In this document: in pieces, positions 25,905 to 34,763 of the stretch
Numbering within the stretch: the stretch's first letter is position 1
How the letters are laid out: the number at the start of each line of letters is the position of its first letter
From: Arthrobacter frigidicola
GTDB lineage: Bacteria > Actinomycetota > Actinomycetes > Actinomycetales > Micrococcaceae
Reading direction: 5' to 3'
Assembly: GCA_003602285.1 (NCBI GenBank)
Contig: QZVU01000008.1
Location: 62,001 to 126,000, forward strand
Length of the DNA: 64,000 nucleotides
Translations under genes and position numbers: made by a program
The notes under the pieces: generated by a model
What the model saw: only the letters and a program-made list of their open reading frames with translations
Told to the model about the DNA's origin: nothing
The model's database searches: none

Positions 25905-27382
25905 CGTCGTCAACCTCTCTGATCGCGCTGGGCACAGGCCGGGCACGGGCGATTCTAATGGCGACGGTGCTGGCCAGCGGGCTGGCCCAGCTCGGCGGAT
26001 CGGTGGTCAATGTGGCGCTGCCCGATATCGGCGTAGACCTCGGTGCCGACCTCACCGCGCTGCAGTGGATCGTCAACGCCTACACGCTCTCACTCTCCGC
26101 GTTCCTGCTTCTGGGGGGCAGTCTGGGTGACCGGTACGGCCGACGGCGGATCTTCGTGATCGGTGTCGTACTGTTCGCCATCACCTCTATCGCCTGCGCC
26201 GTCGCCCCGGACGCCAACATGCTGATTGCCTTCCGGGCTGCCCAGGGAGCCGCGGCCGCCCTGATGGTACCCGGGTCGCTGGCGATCATCGAGGCCGTGT
26301 TCATTCCAGCAGACCGCAGCGCGGCAGTAGGTACGTGGTCGGGTCTCGGCGGGGTCGCCGCCGCGGTCGGGCCGGTGCTCGGCGGCTTCCTGGTCCAATC
26401 CGGGCCCGACGGGTGGCGGACCACCTTCCTCCTCAACCTCCCTCTAGCCGCGGCGGTGTTACTCGCGACCCGACAAATCCCCGAGACCCGCGATGAGGAC
26501 GCGCGGGGGCTGCCAGATCTCACCGGCGCCGTGCTCGCCGCAGCCGGGTTGGGCTCGCTGATGTTTGGCCTCACCGAAGGCGCGGGCGGAGGCTGGACGC
26601 CGGCCGCCTTGGTCGCGGTCGCGATCGGCACTGCACTTCTGGCTGGCTTCTTGATCAATGAGGCCCGGGTGCAGTATCCGCTGATGCCGTTGTCACTGTT
26701 CAACTCGGGCGTCTTTCGGGCGGCAAACGCCGTCACCTTCGTCGTCTACGCTGCCCTCGGCGGTGCCCTGTTCCTGTTGCCCCTGCAGCTGCAACTCGTC
26801 GCGGGGTTCTCGCCGGTCATTAGCGGCGCGGCGCTGCTCCCGGTCACCGTGCTGATGCTGCTGTTCTCGGCGCGGGCCGGGCGACTGGCCCAACGGATCG
26901 GCCCGCGATGGCCCATGACCATCGGGCCGGTCCTGGCCGGCGTCGGCCTGATCCTTCTCGGCCGGATTGGAAGCGATGCATCGTTGGTCGCCGACGTGCT
27001 GCCGGCGGTCCTGGTCTTCGGGGCCGGGCTCAGCCTCGCTGTGGCACCATTGACCGCGACGGCGCTCGCCGCGGCTCCGCCCCAGCAGGTTGGCGTCGCC
27101 TCGGCAGTGAACAACGATATCGCCCGCGTCGCCGGCCTTTTAGCGGTGGCACTGCTTCCCAGTCTGGTTGGCATCGATCAGGCGGCCTACGCCTCCCCCG
27201 AGGCGTTCAGCGCGGGATTCGGCCGGGCGACCCTGGTCGCTGGCCTCCTGTGCGCCGCCGGTGGGCTGCTGAGCGCGGTAACGTTGCGCGATCACTCTCT
27301 CGCCGGGGCGTGTAAAGAGGCTACTCAGGCGGGTGCGGCTACCCACACGCCGGACTTGATCCCCGTTCAACATGGTCGTTGA
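25901..27382 (+). CDS. MFS transporter, DHA2-type drug exporter
   Basis: The 493-aa protein has about 14 transmembrane helices. It shows the DHA2 features VNVALPDIG in helix 1, WIVNAYTLSLSAFLLLGG, motif A GDRYGRRR (loop 2-3) and PGSLAIIEAVF. Such proteins export drugs by proton antiport. The ATG overlaps the preceding stop by ATGA. The convergent gene downstream is a MarR regulator, a frequent partner of such exporters, and a palindrome resembling sites near marR lies in front of this pair. Confidence 0.92.
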   Translation: MTSSTSLIALGTGRARAILMATVLASGLAQLGGSVVNVALPDIGVDLGADLTALQWIVNAYTLSLSAFLLLGGSLGDRYGRRRIFVIGVVLFAITSIACAVAPDANMLIAFRAAQGAAAALMVPGSLAIIEAVFIPADRSAAVGTWSGLGGVAAAVGPVLGGFLVQSGPDGWRTTFLLNLPLAAAVLLATRQIPETRDEDARGLPDLTGAVLAAAGLGSLMFGLTEGAGGGWTPAALVAVAIGTALLAGFLINEARVQYPLMPLSLFNSGVFRAANAVTFVVYAALGGALFLLPLQLQLVAGFSPVISGAALLPVTVLMLLFSARAGRLAQRIGPRWPMTIGPVLAGVGLILLGRIGSDASLVADVLPAVLVFGAGLSLAVAPLTATALAAAPPQQVGVASAVNNDIARVAGLLAVALLPSLVGIDQAAYASPEAFSAGFGRATLVAGLLCAAGGLLSAVTLRDHSLAGACKEATQAGAATHTPDLIPVQHGR

Positions 27383-27426
27383 GTCGGAAAGGCCGAGTCG
27401 ACGGGGGCACATCGTGGATAGGTAGT

Positions 27427-27897
27427 TCATTCCATGTCGTAACGGGCGAGGACTCGCTGCCACAAGTCGCCGAGCCCGCTCAGCTCCTCGGGCTCCAACT
27501 GGTTCAGGAAGAGCTCTCGGACCCGGGCCGCGTGGTCTGCCGATGCCTTCTCCCATAAGGCCCGACCCTGTGGAGTGATGGTGACCATGACACTGCGTCG
27601 GTCACCGGTCTCGCACGTTTCGCGGGTGAGCAGGCCGCGGGACCGCAACCGCTCGACCAGGCGCGAGAGTCCACTCTGGGACAGGGTGAGGTAAGAGCGC
27701 TCGGCCAGCCGGGACATCGGCAGGCTGCCCTCTGGGCTGGTCGCAAGCTTCAGGAGCACCTCGTACTCCACCAATCGCAGCCGCAGGCTCGACTCGAGGG
27801 CGAGGCTCAGCTCGGTTGTAATCCGCGCGTTCAGCTTCAGGAAGCCTCCCCACGCGCGCAGCTCTTCATTGGTGAAATAGCTAGGAGGTGTCCGCAT
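27427..27897 (-). CDS. MarR family transcriptional regulator
   Basis: The 156-aa protein has the MarR winged helix: LVEYEVLLKLATSPEGSLPM, then LAERSYLTLSQSGLSRLVER as recognition region, and the wing RETCETGDRRSVMVTITPQG. The ATG at 27897 is preferred over a longer reading from 27963 because the longer one would cover the candidate operator. It is convergent with the MFS gene and likely controls it. Cys 96-type residues in ETCETGD might serve in redox sensing, which is speculation. Confidence 0.92.
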   Translation of the reverse strand: MRTPPSYFTNEELRAWGGFLKLNARITTELSLALESSLRLRLVEYEVLLKLATSPEGSLPMSRLAERSYLTLSQSGLSRLVERLRSRGLLTRETCETGDRRSVMVTITPQGRALWEKASADHAARVRELFLNQLEPEELSGLGDLWQRVLARYDME

Positions 27898-27948
27898 TCG
27901 TTCATTATCCCATTCACGACATGTTCGTCTCGAATGCTCGAAAACTTT

Positions 27949-27966
27949 TGCATGCTCACACATGCA
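27949..27966. promoter_or_regulatory. Candidate MarR-type site 3
   Basis: TGCATG-N6-CATGCA (27949-27966), 52 nt before the marR start, shares its half-sites with the dyads at 23498 and 25435. Confidence 0.55.
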
Positions 27967-28027
27967 CGTGGGAGGCTTGTAATCTCATGTACCTTTGTCG
28001 TTCCCATGACCCGTTTTGCGCCCAGTG

Positions 28028-28326
28028 ATCCCAAACCCATCACCTCCTGACTCCCGAGAACGGCGCCCTGGTGCTGATCCAACAGGGCCCCGCACGAGGA
28101 GTTCGCGGCCGCTGTGCGCGCCACCGGACGGAAGAAGCTGATCTTCGCCGCGCTGTGGGCCGAGATCTGCCTCGCCTTCCCCGTCGTTGACGCGCTAAGT
28201 GAAGGGGACGAGATCTACGTACCGGTTGACTGCGTCGCCGGCACCTCCACCCAGACCCATCGCGCCGGGCTCGACCGGGTCGTCCGGGCCGGTGCGGTCC
28301 CGGGCAGTTGGATCTCAATCCTGTGA
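28028..28326 (+). pseudogene. Isochorismatase-like hydrolase relic with internal deletion
   Basis: LLTPENGALVLI (near 28042) matches the start of the hydrolase at 22772-23413. After a frame break and a deletion, a second piece reads KKLIFAALWAEICLAFPVVD and EGDEIYVPVDCVAGTSTQTH to a stop at 28326. About half of the expected protein, including most of the segment between the Asp and Lys, is missing. Confidence 0.75.
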
Positions 28327-28743
28327 GAGCTTAAGCGCGACTGAAACCGCACGGGTTCCATCGAAATCCTCCTCGGCGTCGACCTGCAACATGGTCGAGC
28401 CTTCGGAAACGAGGTTGCCATTAAGGTCGACAAGACCCGGGTGCCCGTGGGAATAGCCCGGCGACGTTCAGATGCTCGGCGCCGGCAGCTGTTCCAAAAT
28501 CTCGCGGTTTCTCAGTTGTGGAAGAAGAGCTACGAGGTCAGTAGGTGGCTCGAGCACATGCGGGAGCATCACGATCGCCGTAGCGTCAGTGACACCGGCC
28601 ATCAGCATATGGCGCGTTCACTGGCGGCGGGCCAGGCCCAAAGGTGCAGCACCTGCTGTCGCCCTACGGCCGGCGTCCGCGGACGGTTCCCGCCGCCAGT
28701 GAGCACGTACTTCCGCGCTATCAGGCTCATCCGCGAAAGGTGG
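28327..28743. other. Intergenic stretch with a long inverted repeat
   Basis: No convincing gene. A 14-bp inverted repeat (28618-28631 TCACTGGCGGCGGG and 28689-28702) encloses a 57-nt, GC-rich interior. Confidence 0.4.
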
Positions 28744-29697
28744 TCAGCGCGAAGCGCCTTTTCTAAGCGGATCACCTTCAAGCCCTGCGCGGTCCCAGGA
28801 GCCGGTCATCGCAGCCGCTTCGTAGGTCGACTGGAGAAAGGCGAGCAGTGTGGCGTCGGGGTCCGCTGAGGTGCGGACCGTCTCGTACGGCAGCACGAAC
28901 TGGCCGCCGTCAGGGTAGTAGAAGGCTCCTTGAGGGGCGACTGGATGCTCTGGGAAGCCTGTCGGTTCGGGGTAGGCGTAGGCGTAGAACATGCCCTCAC
29001 CGTCGCCGCCAGGCCAGAAACCGCAGCTGCTGAGCTCATGGGAGTAGCCCTCGACCATCACCCAGTCACCGACGTTCGGGGCCCCTCCCGGATGCTGCGG
29101 CGCAGTGCGCCCCGAGAACCGGGTGCATGCCAAGTCCATGGCGCCCCAAAAAAAGTGCACGGGACTGACTTTGCCGATGAACCGTGACCGGAAGATACCC
29201 ATCACCCTGCCGGCCTGAACGAGTTGACGCCAGAACATCTGCGCCGCGGCGGGGTCATACGAGGCATTCTGATTGTCGTCCTCGAAGGAAATGGTGCTAG
29301 TGACCTCGACCGGATATGGAGTGATCGACACCTCGATACCGAGCTCGCCCAGTGCGCCCAGCACCTCGGCGTAGAACTGCGAAACCGGTTTCGGTTCGAG
29401 CGGGACGCTGCGACGCTCGCCACCCTCAAGGTCGATGGTCAGGTGGTGGGTGCAGAAGTTGAACTCAATCTCAAAGTGGCGCTCTCCGTCCGGGATAGAA
29501 GTCGTACTCAAGCCACGAGGCGTCACGTAAAGCGGCACCTGCCACCAATGGTTGACCATCGGAGCCTTGGCCAATCGGATCTTCCCCACGATCTGCAGCC
29601 ACATATGCAGGGTCTCCCGCGTCGCCGTCCAGTCCTCGAGCCTCAGCTCAGGCCACGACGATACTGCCCGGGATTCTTTCTGGTCGACGTAGGTCAT
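28744..29697 (-). CDS. DUF5996 family protein
   Basis: The 317-aa protein matches the DUF5996 family: LRLEDWTATRETLHMWLQIV near the N-terminus, VNHWWQVPLYVTPRGL, FEIEFNFCTHHL, and later SRFIGKVSPVHFFWGAMDLA, then a C-terminal YAYPEPTGF / YETVRTSADPD region. Function is unknown. The ATG has GAGGAGCAAGG directly upstream. It is divergent from the flavin reductase gene. Confidence 0.9.
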   Translation of the reverse strand: MTYVDQKESRAVSSWPELRLEDWTATRETLHMWLQIVGKIRLAKAPMVNHWWQVPLYVTPRGLSTTSIPDGERHFEIEFNFCTHHLTIDLEGGERRSVPLEPKPVSQFYAEVLGALGELGIEVSITPYPVEVTSTISFEDDNQNASYDPAAAQMFWRQLVQAGRVMGIFRSRFIGKVSPVHFFWGAMDLACTRFSGRTAPQHPGGAPNVGDWVMVEGYSHELSSCGFWPGGDGEGMFYAYAYPEPTGFPEHPVAPQGAFYYPDGGQFVLPYETVRTSADPDATLLAFLQSTYEAAAMTGSWDRAGLEGDPLRKGASR

Positions 29698-29846
29698 CCT
29701 TGCTCCTCAATTGATTAACCTTCAGATCCAATGCGCAGCAGCCTCCTGCCTCGCACGCACTGGATTTCCAAGTGCTTTACGCCCTGAAACTGCCTGCACC
29801 ACCAGTATGATGCATGAGCAAGCAAATAAAAGGCAGGGGTGTAACT

Positions 29847-30437
29847 ATGCGTGTACTGATCGTGTCGGGCTCACTGAGGAGCAATTCGCTCAACGGAACG
29901 TTGGCTGACTGGATTGCGGCCGTCGCGGAGGACGAGGGCCGGTCTACAGAGCTTGAGACCGTGGTCGTGGATCGACTGACGTTGGCGGACGTGTCTGCCC
30001 CCAACTACGACTACGACGTCGAGGTAGCCTTAGGCCTACCCCCAGGTCCCAGGCGTCTCGCCGATGCCCTGGAGCAGGCTGACGCCGTCATTATTTGTTC
30101 ACCCGAATACAACGCATCCATGCCCGGCGCACTCAAGAATGTCATCGATTGGGTATCTCGGCTCCGCCCCCAGCCTTTCGCCGGACAACGGGGGCTACTT
30201 GCCTCGGCCTCGCCGTCACTGATCGGCGGCAATCGTGGTTTATGGGCGCTTCGTGTGCCGCTTGAGTCACTGGGTATGCACGTTCACCCCACCATGTACT
30301 CGCTTTCAAAAGCGAACGAGCGGGTGAACGACCCCCGCTTCCTCGACTCCGGAACGGGACAGCGCCTGAGGGCGCTGGTTCACCAGTTCCTTCTCGAGGT
30401 ACATCATCTGCGCAACCGAGAAGTCGCCCACAGGTGA
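29847..30437 (+). CDS. NADPH-dependent FMN reductase family protein
   Basis: The 196-aa flavodoxin-fold protein has the FMN phosphate loop SGSLRSNSLN (residues 7-16), the PEYNASMPGALKNVIDWVSR motif of the FMN reductase/azoreductase family and SPSLIGGNRGL. It likely reduces flavin, quinones or azo compounds with NAD(P)H. The ATG at 29847 matches the conserved MRVLIVSGS start; an upstream ATG at 29814 lacks support. It precedes another flavodoxin-fold gene by 250 nt. Confidence 0.9.
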   Translation: MRVLIVSGSLRSNSLNGTLADWIAAVAEDEGRSTELETVVVDRLTLADVSAPNYDYDVEVALGLPPGPRRLADALEQADAVIICSPEYNASMPGALKNVIDWVSRLRPQPFAGQRGLLASASPSLIGGNRGLWALRVPLESLGMHVHPTMYSLSKANERVNDPRFLDSGTGQRLRALVHQFLLEVHHLRNREVAHR

Positions 30438-30685
30438 GGCGATACGCCTGTATGCCTTCCACAAGGACGGTAAACGACGCATATGTCAGTGGCCCCGAAC
30501 CTTCGCCAACTGGTGGCCGGCATCGTAGGCGGCTGGCTATTCAGATCCCCCACCCGCATCAGGAGACTCCTGCTCAAGCTGCCGTACCTTCGGTGATCGC
30601 CGCCTTGGCTCGGCACCCTATCCTCGGACCACCTCCCCTGCGGGCCCCCGCAAAAGCGATTCACTTCAGAAAGCGAGTAGACGGC

Positions 30686-31405
30686 ATGACAAGACAGAGC
30701 GACTGGGATTTCAGTAACCTGCGAGCAACCTTCATCAACTGCACTCTTAAGCCATCACCTCAAAAGTCAAACACGGACGGACTGATGAGGATCAGCGAAT
30801 CCCTCATGCAAAAACATGGCGTCACGGTCACCAAGTTCAGGGCGATTGACCATGACATTGCCAGTGGTGTGTACCCGGATATGACCACGCATGGGTTTGC
30901 CTCCGATGCCTGGCCGGACATTGAAGAGGTGGTCTTGGCCAGCGACATTCTGGTCCTGGCCGGACCCATCTGGCTCGGTGACAACTCCAGTGTCATGAAG
31001 CGGGTTATAGAACGCCTCTACGGATCCTCGAGCGAGCTCAACGCCGCTGGCCAATACGCGTACTACGGCCGGGTCGGTGGTTGCCTGCTCACCGGGAACG
31101 AGGACGGCGTCAAGCATTGCGCCCAGAACATTCTGTACTCCCTTCAGCATCTTGGATACACCATTCCCCCTCAAGCCGACGCCGGATGGATTGGTGAAGC
31201 CGGCCCCGGACCCTCATACCTCGACGAGGGCAGCGGCGGGCCACAGAACGACTTCACGAACCGAAACACCACTTTCATGACGTGGAATCTCATGCACCTA
31301 GCACGGATGCTGAAGGACGCCGGGGGAATACCGGCCTACGGGAACGTCCGTTCCGCCTGGGACGCCGGCACCCGGTTCGACTTTGAAAACCCTGAGTATC
31401 GATAA
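30686..31405 (+). CDS. Flavodoxin-fold NAD(P)H-dependent oxidoreductase
   Basis: The 239-aa protein has TFINCTLKPSPQKSNTDGL at the N-terminus (FMN phosphate loop) and the ILVLAGPIWLGDNSSVMKRV motif typical of the flavodoxin/iron-sulfur flavoprotein-like family, followed by GGCLLTGNEDG. It probably binds FMN and acts on quinones or related substrates. The ATG at 30686 was chosen from the conserved start; the longer frame from 30434 is not supported. Repeat copy C follows about 240 nt downstream. Confidence 0.87.
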   Translation: MTRQSDWDFSNLRATFINCTLKPSPQKSNTDGLMRISESLMQKHGVTVTKFRAIDHDIASGVYPDMTTHGFASDAWPDIEEVVLASDILVLAGPIWLGDNSSVMKRVIERLYGSSSELNAAGQYAYYGRVGGCLLTGNEDGVKHCAQNILYSLQHLGYTIPPQADAGWIGEAGPGPSYLDEGSGGPQNDFTNRNTTFMTWNLMHLARMLKDAGGIPAYGNVRSAWDAGTRFDFENPEYR

Positions 31406-31644
31406 ACCTCCTAAGTGAATGAACTGCCGAAATAATGAAGGCCCCGGGCAGTACAAATGGGATGCTCAACCGGACCGGGGCGCCGATGGGGGCGTAGATG
31501 ATGCCAGGACAATGTCGACGGTGTCGGCGTCCCGTCTGCCCCACTTGTCAGGGCCGAGGGCCGGCCGCAATGCGCGCATATCGCTGCCCGTTCATCCGCA
31601 GGGCTGGTATCTGTCCAACTGTCAGCACACGTCAGGGGATCATC

Positions 31645-32155
31645 CGCCTTCCTCAATGGGGGCCAAGAAACCCCCACCTCAGTCATGTAGCTGCGCCACC
31701 GCTCCCCCATGAAGGAGTAAGAACGCCCAAACCGGGCTTCGCGACGGAAAGGCGGCACCCAGCCCCCGGGAAAACTCCAACAGCCACCGGAACCCGCACC
31801 CGGACCGCAGAATTGGGCCGGCTGTCCACAGTCAGAGAGCAAGAGGGCCTCTGACTAGGGGAAACGTGTGCCCGAAGTGGGACTCGAACCGGACTCCAGC
31901 CCTTGCGAATACTGGGCTCCTCAGGAAACATGCGGAATCCGCCCCGGTCCGACCGATGTACGACCCGATCCGAAGCCCCGGGTGTGGACACTGTCCGCAC
32001 CCCCGCTCTTCCCCGACCAGGGGCCTTCCCCAACACTGCCGCACCCCGCACAGACAGGGTGCGGTGCTTCCTCGCCTTGAAAAATCCGATCCTGCCGAAG
32101 AGATTCACCCGCGGCCGTGACTGGGTGGTGCCCGCGCCCCTTACCGAGACCCGTC
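31645..32155 (+). repeat. Dispersed repeat, copy C
   Basis: The copy includes the ATGAAGGAGTAAGAA block, the AGTCAGAG hairpin, the T-arm-like block (31868-31895), the palindrome at 31982-32000 with one mismatch (GTCCGCAC), and the terminator-like hairpin (32037-32066). It ends close to the SDR relic. Confidence 0.83.
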
Positions 32156-32193
32156 GAACACTGACACACGTACCGTTCAGAAGGAGAGCAAAC

Positions 32194-32328
32194 ATGGGTC
32201 GCATCCTCATCACCGGGTCTGCTGAGGGACTCGGGCACCTCGCCCTAGGAACCCTGCTCCCTACCTGCGGTTTTATGCCCTTGCTAAAGTCCTGGGAACG
32301 AGGTCACACAGTCGGTATCGAAGGGTGA
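32194..32328 (+). pseudogene. SDR 5' remnant
   Basis: After AAGGAGAG and a good spacing, the frame opens MGRILITGSAEGLGHLALGT, the dinucleotide-binding start of a short-chain dehydrogenase, but breaks into unrelated residues and stops at 32328. Only the first strand and helix remain. Confidence 0.65.
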
Positions 32329-32340
32329 GGAGAACGAACC

Positions 32341-32844
32341 ATGACAGCTCCGCCTGAGTCCGCCGGACCATCTGACGTCGTTGAAGCACCCTCGATACCG
32401 TTTCGCCTCGAGGTGGTGGTCCTTCCCGTAGCGGACGTAGATCGAGCCAAAGCGTTCTACACCTCTTTGGATTGGCGCCTGGATGCCGACGTGAGCCGTG
32501 AGGGATATCGTCTGATTCAGTTCACGCCGCCCGATTCCGCCGCTTCGATCATCTTTGGAACCCACGCAAGCGCAGCCGACCCCGGGTCGTTGGATGGGTT
32601 GTTGCTGGTTGTCGATAACATCGACCGCGCCCGGATGGACTTGGTATCACGCGGGGTCGAGGTGAGCGGTGTGTTCCACGAGGCCAGCGGGGGCCGGGCA
32701 GGAGGGTTCCACGTCGATGAGGGCGCGGTGGCCTCCGGCCACGACCCTGATCGCCGGTCCTACGCGTCGTATGCGACGTTCCGCGACTCGGAGGGCAACC
32801 GCTGGATCCTGCAGGAGGTCACGGACCGCGTTCCCGGGCGCTGA
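32341..32844 (+). CDS. VOC family (glyoxalase/bleomycin resistance-like) protein
   Basis: The 167-aa protein shows a VOC module: FRLEVVVLPVADVDRAKAFY then TSLDWRLDAD, and a C-terminal FRDSEGNRWILQEV with the metal-ligand Glu. Such proteins bind or modify small molecules. The ATG has GAGGAG 8 nt upstream. The family in actinobacteria often appears beside SDR genes, matching the truncated SDR just upstream. Convergent with the PadR gene. Confidence 0.87.
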   Translation: MTAPPESAGPSDVVEAPSIPFRLEVVVLPVADVDRAKAFYTSLDWRLDADVSREGYRLIQFTPPDSAASIIFGTHASAADPGSLDGLLLVVDNIDRARMDLVSRGVEVSGVFHEASGGRAGGFHVDEGAVASGHDPDRRSYASYATFRDSEGNRWILQEVTDRVPGR

Positions 32845-32908
32845 GCCGATCAGCCGCTTCGTGGCCGAGCCGCAGATAGTCGGGCTCCCTCCAATCACGC
32901 CGTGCCGG

Positions 32909-33430
32909 CTACTGCGGCCCATCGCCGCCTTCGCGGGTTGCAGCGTCGGCCTGCTCCTGAAGCCAGGCGCTCAGAACGGCATTGGTCCGAAGGCCAAGCT
33001 CCACCTGGGGCGCGAACGGCTCGTCGGGTGCGAGCTGGTCTTTGATTAGTCGGAGTTCGGCGGTCTGCTGGTGGACGTAGGCTAGGTCCCGCTCAAACGC
33101 CAGGCGTCGTTCTCTGGGTGCCATCAACTGTGTCAGGAACAGCCGCACCGCGCTTTCGTTCCTTTGTGAACGGTCCGGTGCTACCTCGACGAGCCAGTGC
33201 CTCAGTGCGTCATGCCCGGACTCCGTCAGGCCGTAGGTCTTACTTCCGCGGGCGCCTCGCTTGATGATTTCGGCGAGCCCCTCGGCCTCGAGCTTGGCCA
33301 GCTCGGGATAGATCTGGCTGTGCTGGGCGTGCCATGCGGTGCGCAGCGAGGAGTCGAACTTGCGGGTGAGCTCATAGCCGGACGACGGTTGGCGGGCGAG
33401 CAGCCCGAGGATGGCGTAACGCAGAGACAT
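32909..33430 (-). CDS. PadR family transcriptional regulator
   Basis: The 173-aa protein has the PadR winged helix (LRYAILGLLARQPSSGYELT, then WHAQHSQIYPELAKLEAEGL and KTYGLTESGHDALRHWL) and a C-terminal Vir-like helical dimerisation domain with LAYVHQQTAELRLIKDQL. PadR members repress detoxification genes. A dyad centred on TGACATGT lies 32 nt upstream of the start, probably its own operator, shared with the plus-strand genes at 33.7 kb. Confidence 0.92.
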   Translation of the reverse strand: MSLRYAILGLLARQPSSGYELTRKFDSSLRTAWHAQHSQIYPELAKLEAEGLAEIIKRGARGSKTYGLTESGHDALRHWLVEVAPDRSQRNESAVRLFLTQLMAPRERRLAFERDLAYVHQQTAELRLIKDQLAPDEPFAPQVELGLRTNAVLSAWLQEQADAATREGGDGPQ

Positions 33431-33461
33431 GACCCGAGCATAACGGGTGGCACCTTACTAT

Positions 33462-33485
33462 TGACATGTAGAATCTGACATGTCA
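33462..33485. promoter_or_regulatory. PadR-type operator
   Basis: Two TGACATGT/ACATGTCA arms (33462-33469 and 33478-33485) form a dyad with 8-nt spacing directly upstream of padR. Confidence 0.6.
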
Positions 33486-33712
33486 CGTTGGAGCTATAAC
33501 TTCATGGCGCTACCACAGAGCATGGGCCCGGCCCTTCCCGAGAACGATTCATGGCTCGATGACGGGATACATCCTCACCGTAAAGAGCTCATGACTCTTG
33601 GCGGGCAGCGGATGCCGGCGGTAGCACCCTCACCGAGCTGCACCCGCCTTCTTCGGCCACCGCCGAACCAGGACGCCCGCCGCGGCGTCGCTTTGAACGG
33701 AAAGGACTCACC

Positions 33713-34066
33713 ATGAATCAGTCGCATCACGGCCAGCACCTCACCGCCCTCTACCAAGCCTTCAATGAACGTGACCTCACGAGGGTCCTGGCGGCGATGA
33801 CCGATGACGTCGCCTGGCCTAACGGGTGGGAAGGTGGTCGGCTCGTGGGACAGGATGCAGTCAGGCGCTACTGGGAACGGCAATGGGCGCAGGTCCGCGT
33901 GGCGGTCCACCCAACGGGTATCCACGAGCGGCCCGATGGCAGAGTGGAGGTTCGAGCCCATCAGGTCGTGCGTGATTCCGCCGGCGCTGTTCTGGACCGC
34001 TCCGACGTTTGTCATGTCTATGCTTTCCGCGGCCGTCTGGTGCAGGGATTGGAGGTGGCTCCGTGA
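33713..34066 (+). CDS. SnoaL-like nuclear transport factor 2 (NTF2) family protein
   Basis: The 117-aa protein matches the NTF2/SnoaL-like fold: LTALYQAFNERDLTRVLAAM, DVAWPNGWEGGRLVGQDAVR and a C-terminal HVYAFRGRLVQGLEV. Function within such small folds ranges from isomerase to dehydratase. GGAAAGG lies upstream of the ATG. A second NTF2-like gene follows within 80 nt. Confidence 0.85.
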   Translation: MNQSHHGQHLTALYQAFNERDLTRVLAAMTDDVAWPNGWEGGRLVGQDAVRRYWERQWAQVRVAVHPTGIHERPDGRVEVRAHQVVRDSAGAVLDRSDVCHVYAFRGRLVQGLEVAP

Positions 34067-34142
34067 ACGACCGTGCTGGAGCCGGAAGGATCGCGGAGGA
34101 CGCACCCGCCCCCCCCTGGCATCACACGAAGAGGTGTCGGCG

Positions 34143-34556
34143 TTGAAACTGGCCACGGCCCTCCATGCAGCTCTGGAAGCCGGCCAGCACGGCGAGGCCC
34201 TGAGGAGCCTTTTCAACCAGGACGCGACGACCGTGGAGCATCCCAACCAGCTCAGGGCCAGTGGCGCGGTGCTGGGCGTCGAAGAAATGCTGGCAGGCTC
34301 GGTCGCCGGGGCAAGCCTGCTGCAATGGCAAAAATTCGACATCCACCAGATCGTCGAGAACGGGGCCGAAGTCGTCCTCCGGGTCACCTGGACGGGCAGC
34401 GTACGAGCAGCCGTCGGTCAGTTCAAGGCGGGTCAGGTGCTGCGCGCCCACATGGTCCAGTTCATCCGGACCCGAAACGGACGGATTCACCAGATCGAGA
34501 CCTACGACTGCTACGAGCCTTTCGAACCCCCATCCAATCCCTCTGCACCCGTCTGA
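34143..34556 (+). CDS. NTF2-like family protein
   Basis: The 137-aa protein has a cone-like NTF2 pattern: LHAALEAGQHGEALRSLFNQ, TTVEHPNQLRASG, VLRVTWTGSV and HMVQFIRTRNGRIHQIETYD. The TTG at 34143 is preferred because AAGAGG lies 8 nt upstream; a GTG at 34134 in the same frame overlaps that site. It is the second NTF2-like gene in tandem and may be co-transcribed with the first; function is unknown. Confidence 0.78.
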   Translation: MKLATALHAALEAGQHGEALRSLFNQDATTVEHPNQLRASGAVLGVEEMLAGSVAGASLLQWQKFDIHQIVENGAEVVLRVTWTGSVRAAVGQFKAGQVLRAHMVQFIRTRNGRIHQIETYDCYEPFEPPSNPSAPV

Positions 34557-34763
34557 TCGCTCGCGCTTGTGGAGCGCGCCCTATTCGCATCAGAGGCCCC
34601 CGCCCGAGAACTTCCCAAAGTCGGGCCAGCGCCCGATGAGCCCCAGTTCGCTAAGGCTACCGGCCGAAATCTGAGCAACTGCGAGCAGAACATTCTGCGC
34701 TCCCGGGCGCGTCAATACCCTGGCACGCCTGAAGCAGGAGCTGTGAAATGACGATAGGAGGAG

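Noticed and set aside
33480-33716. 78-codon plus-strand frame between padR and the first NTF2-like gene
   Set aside because: It starts in the PadR operator, has no family match and overlaps the ribosome site of the next gene.
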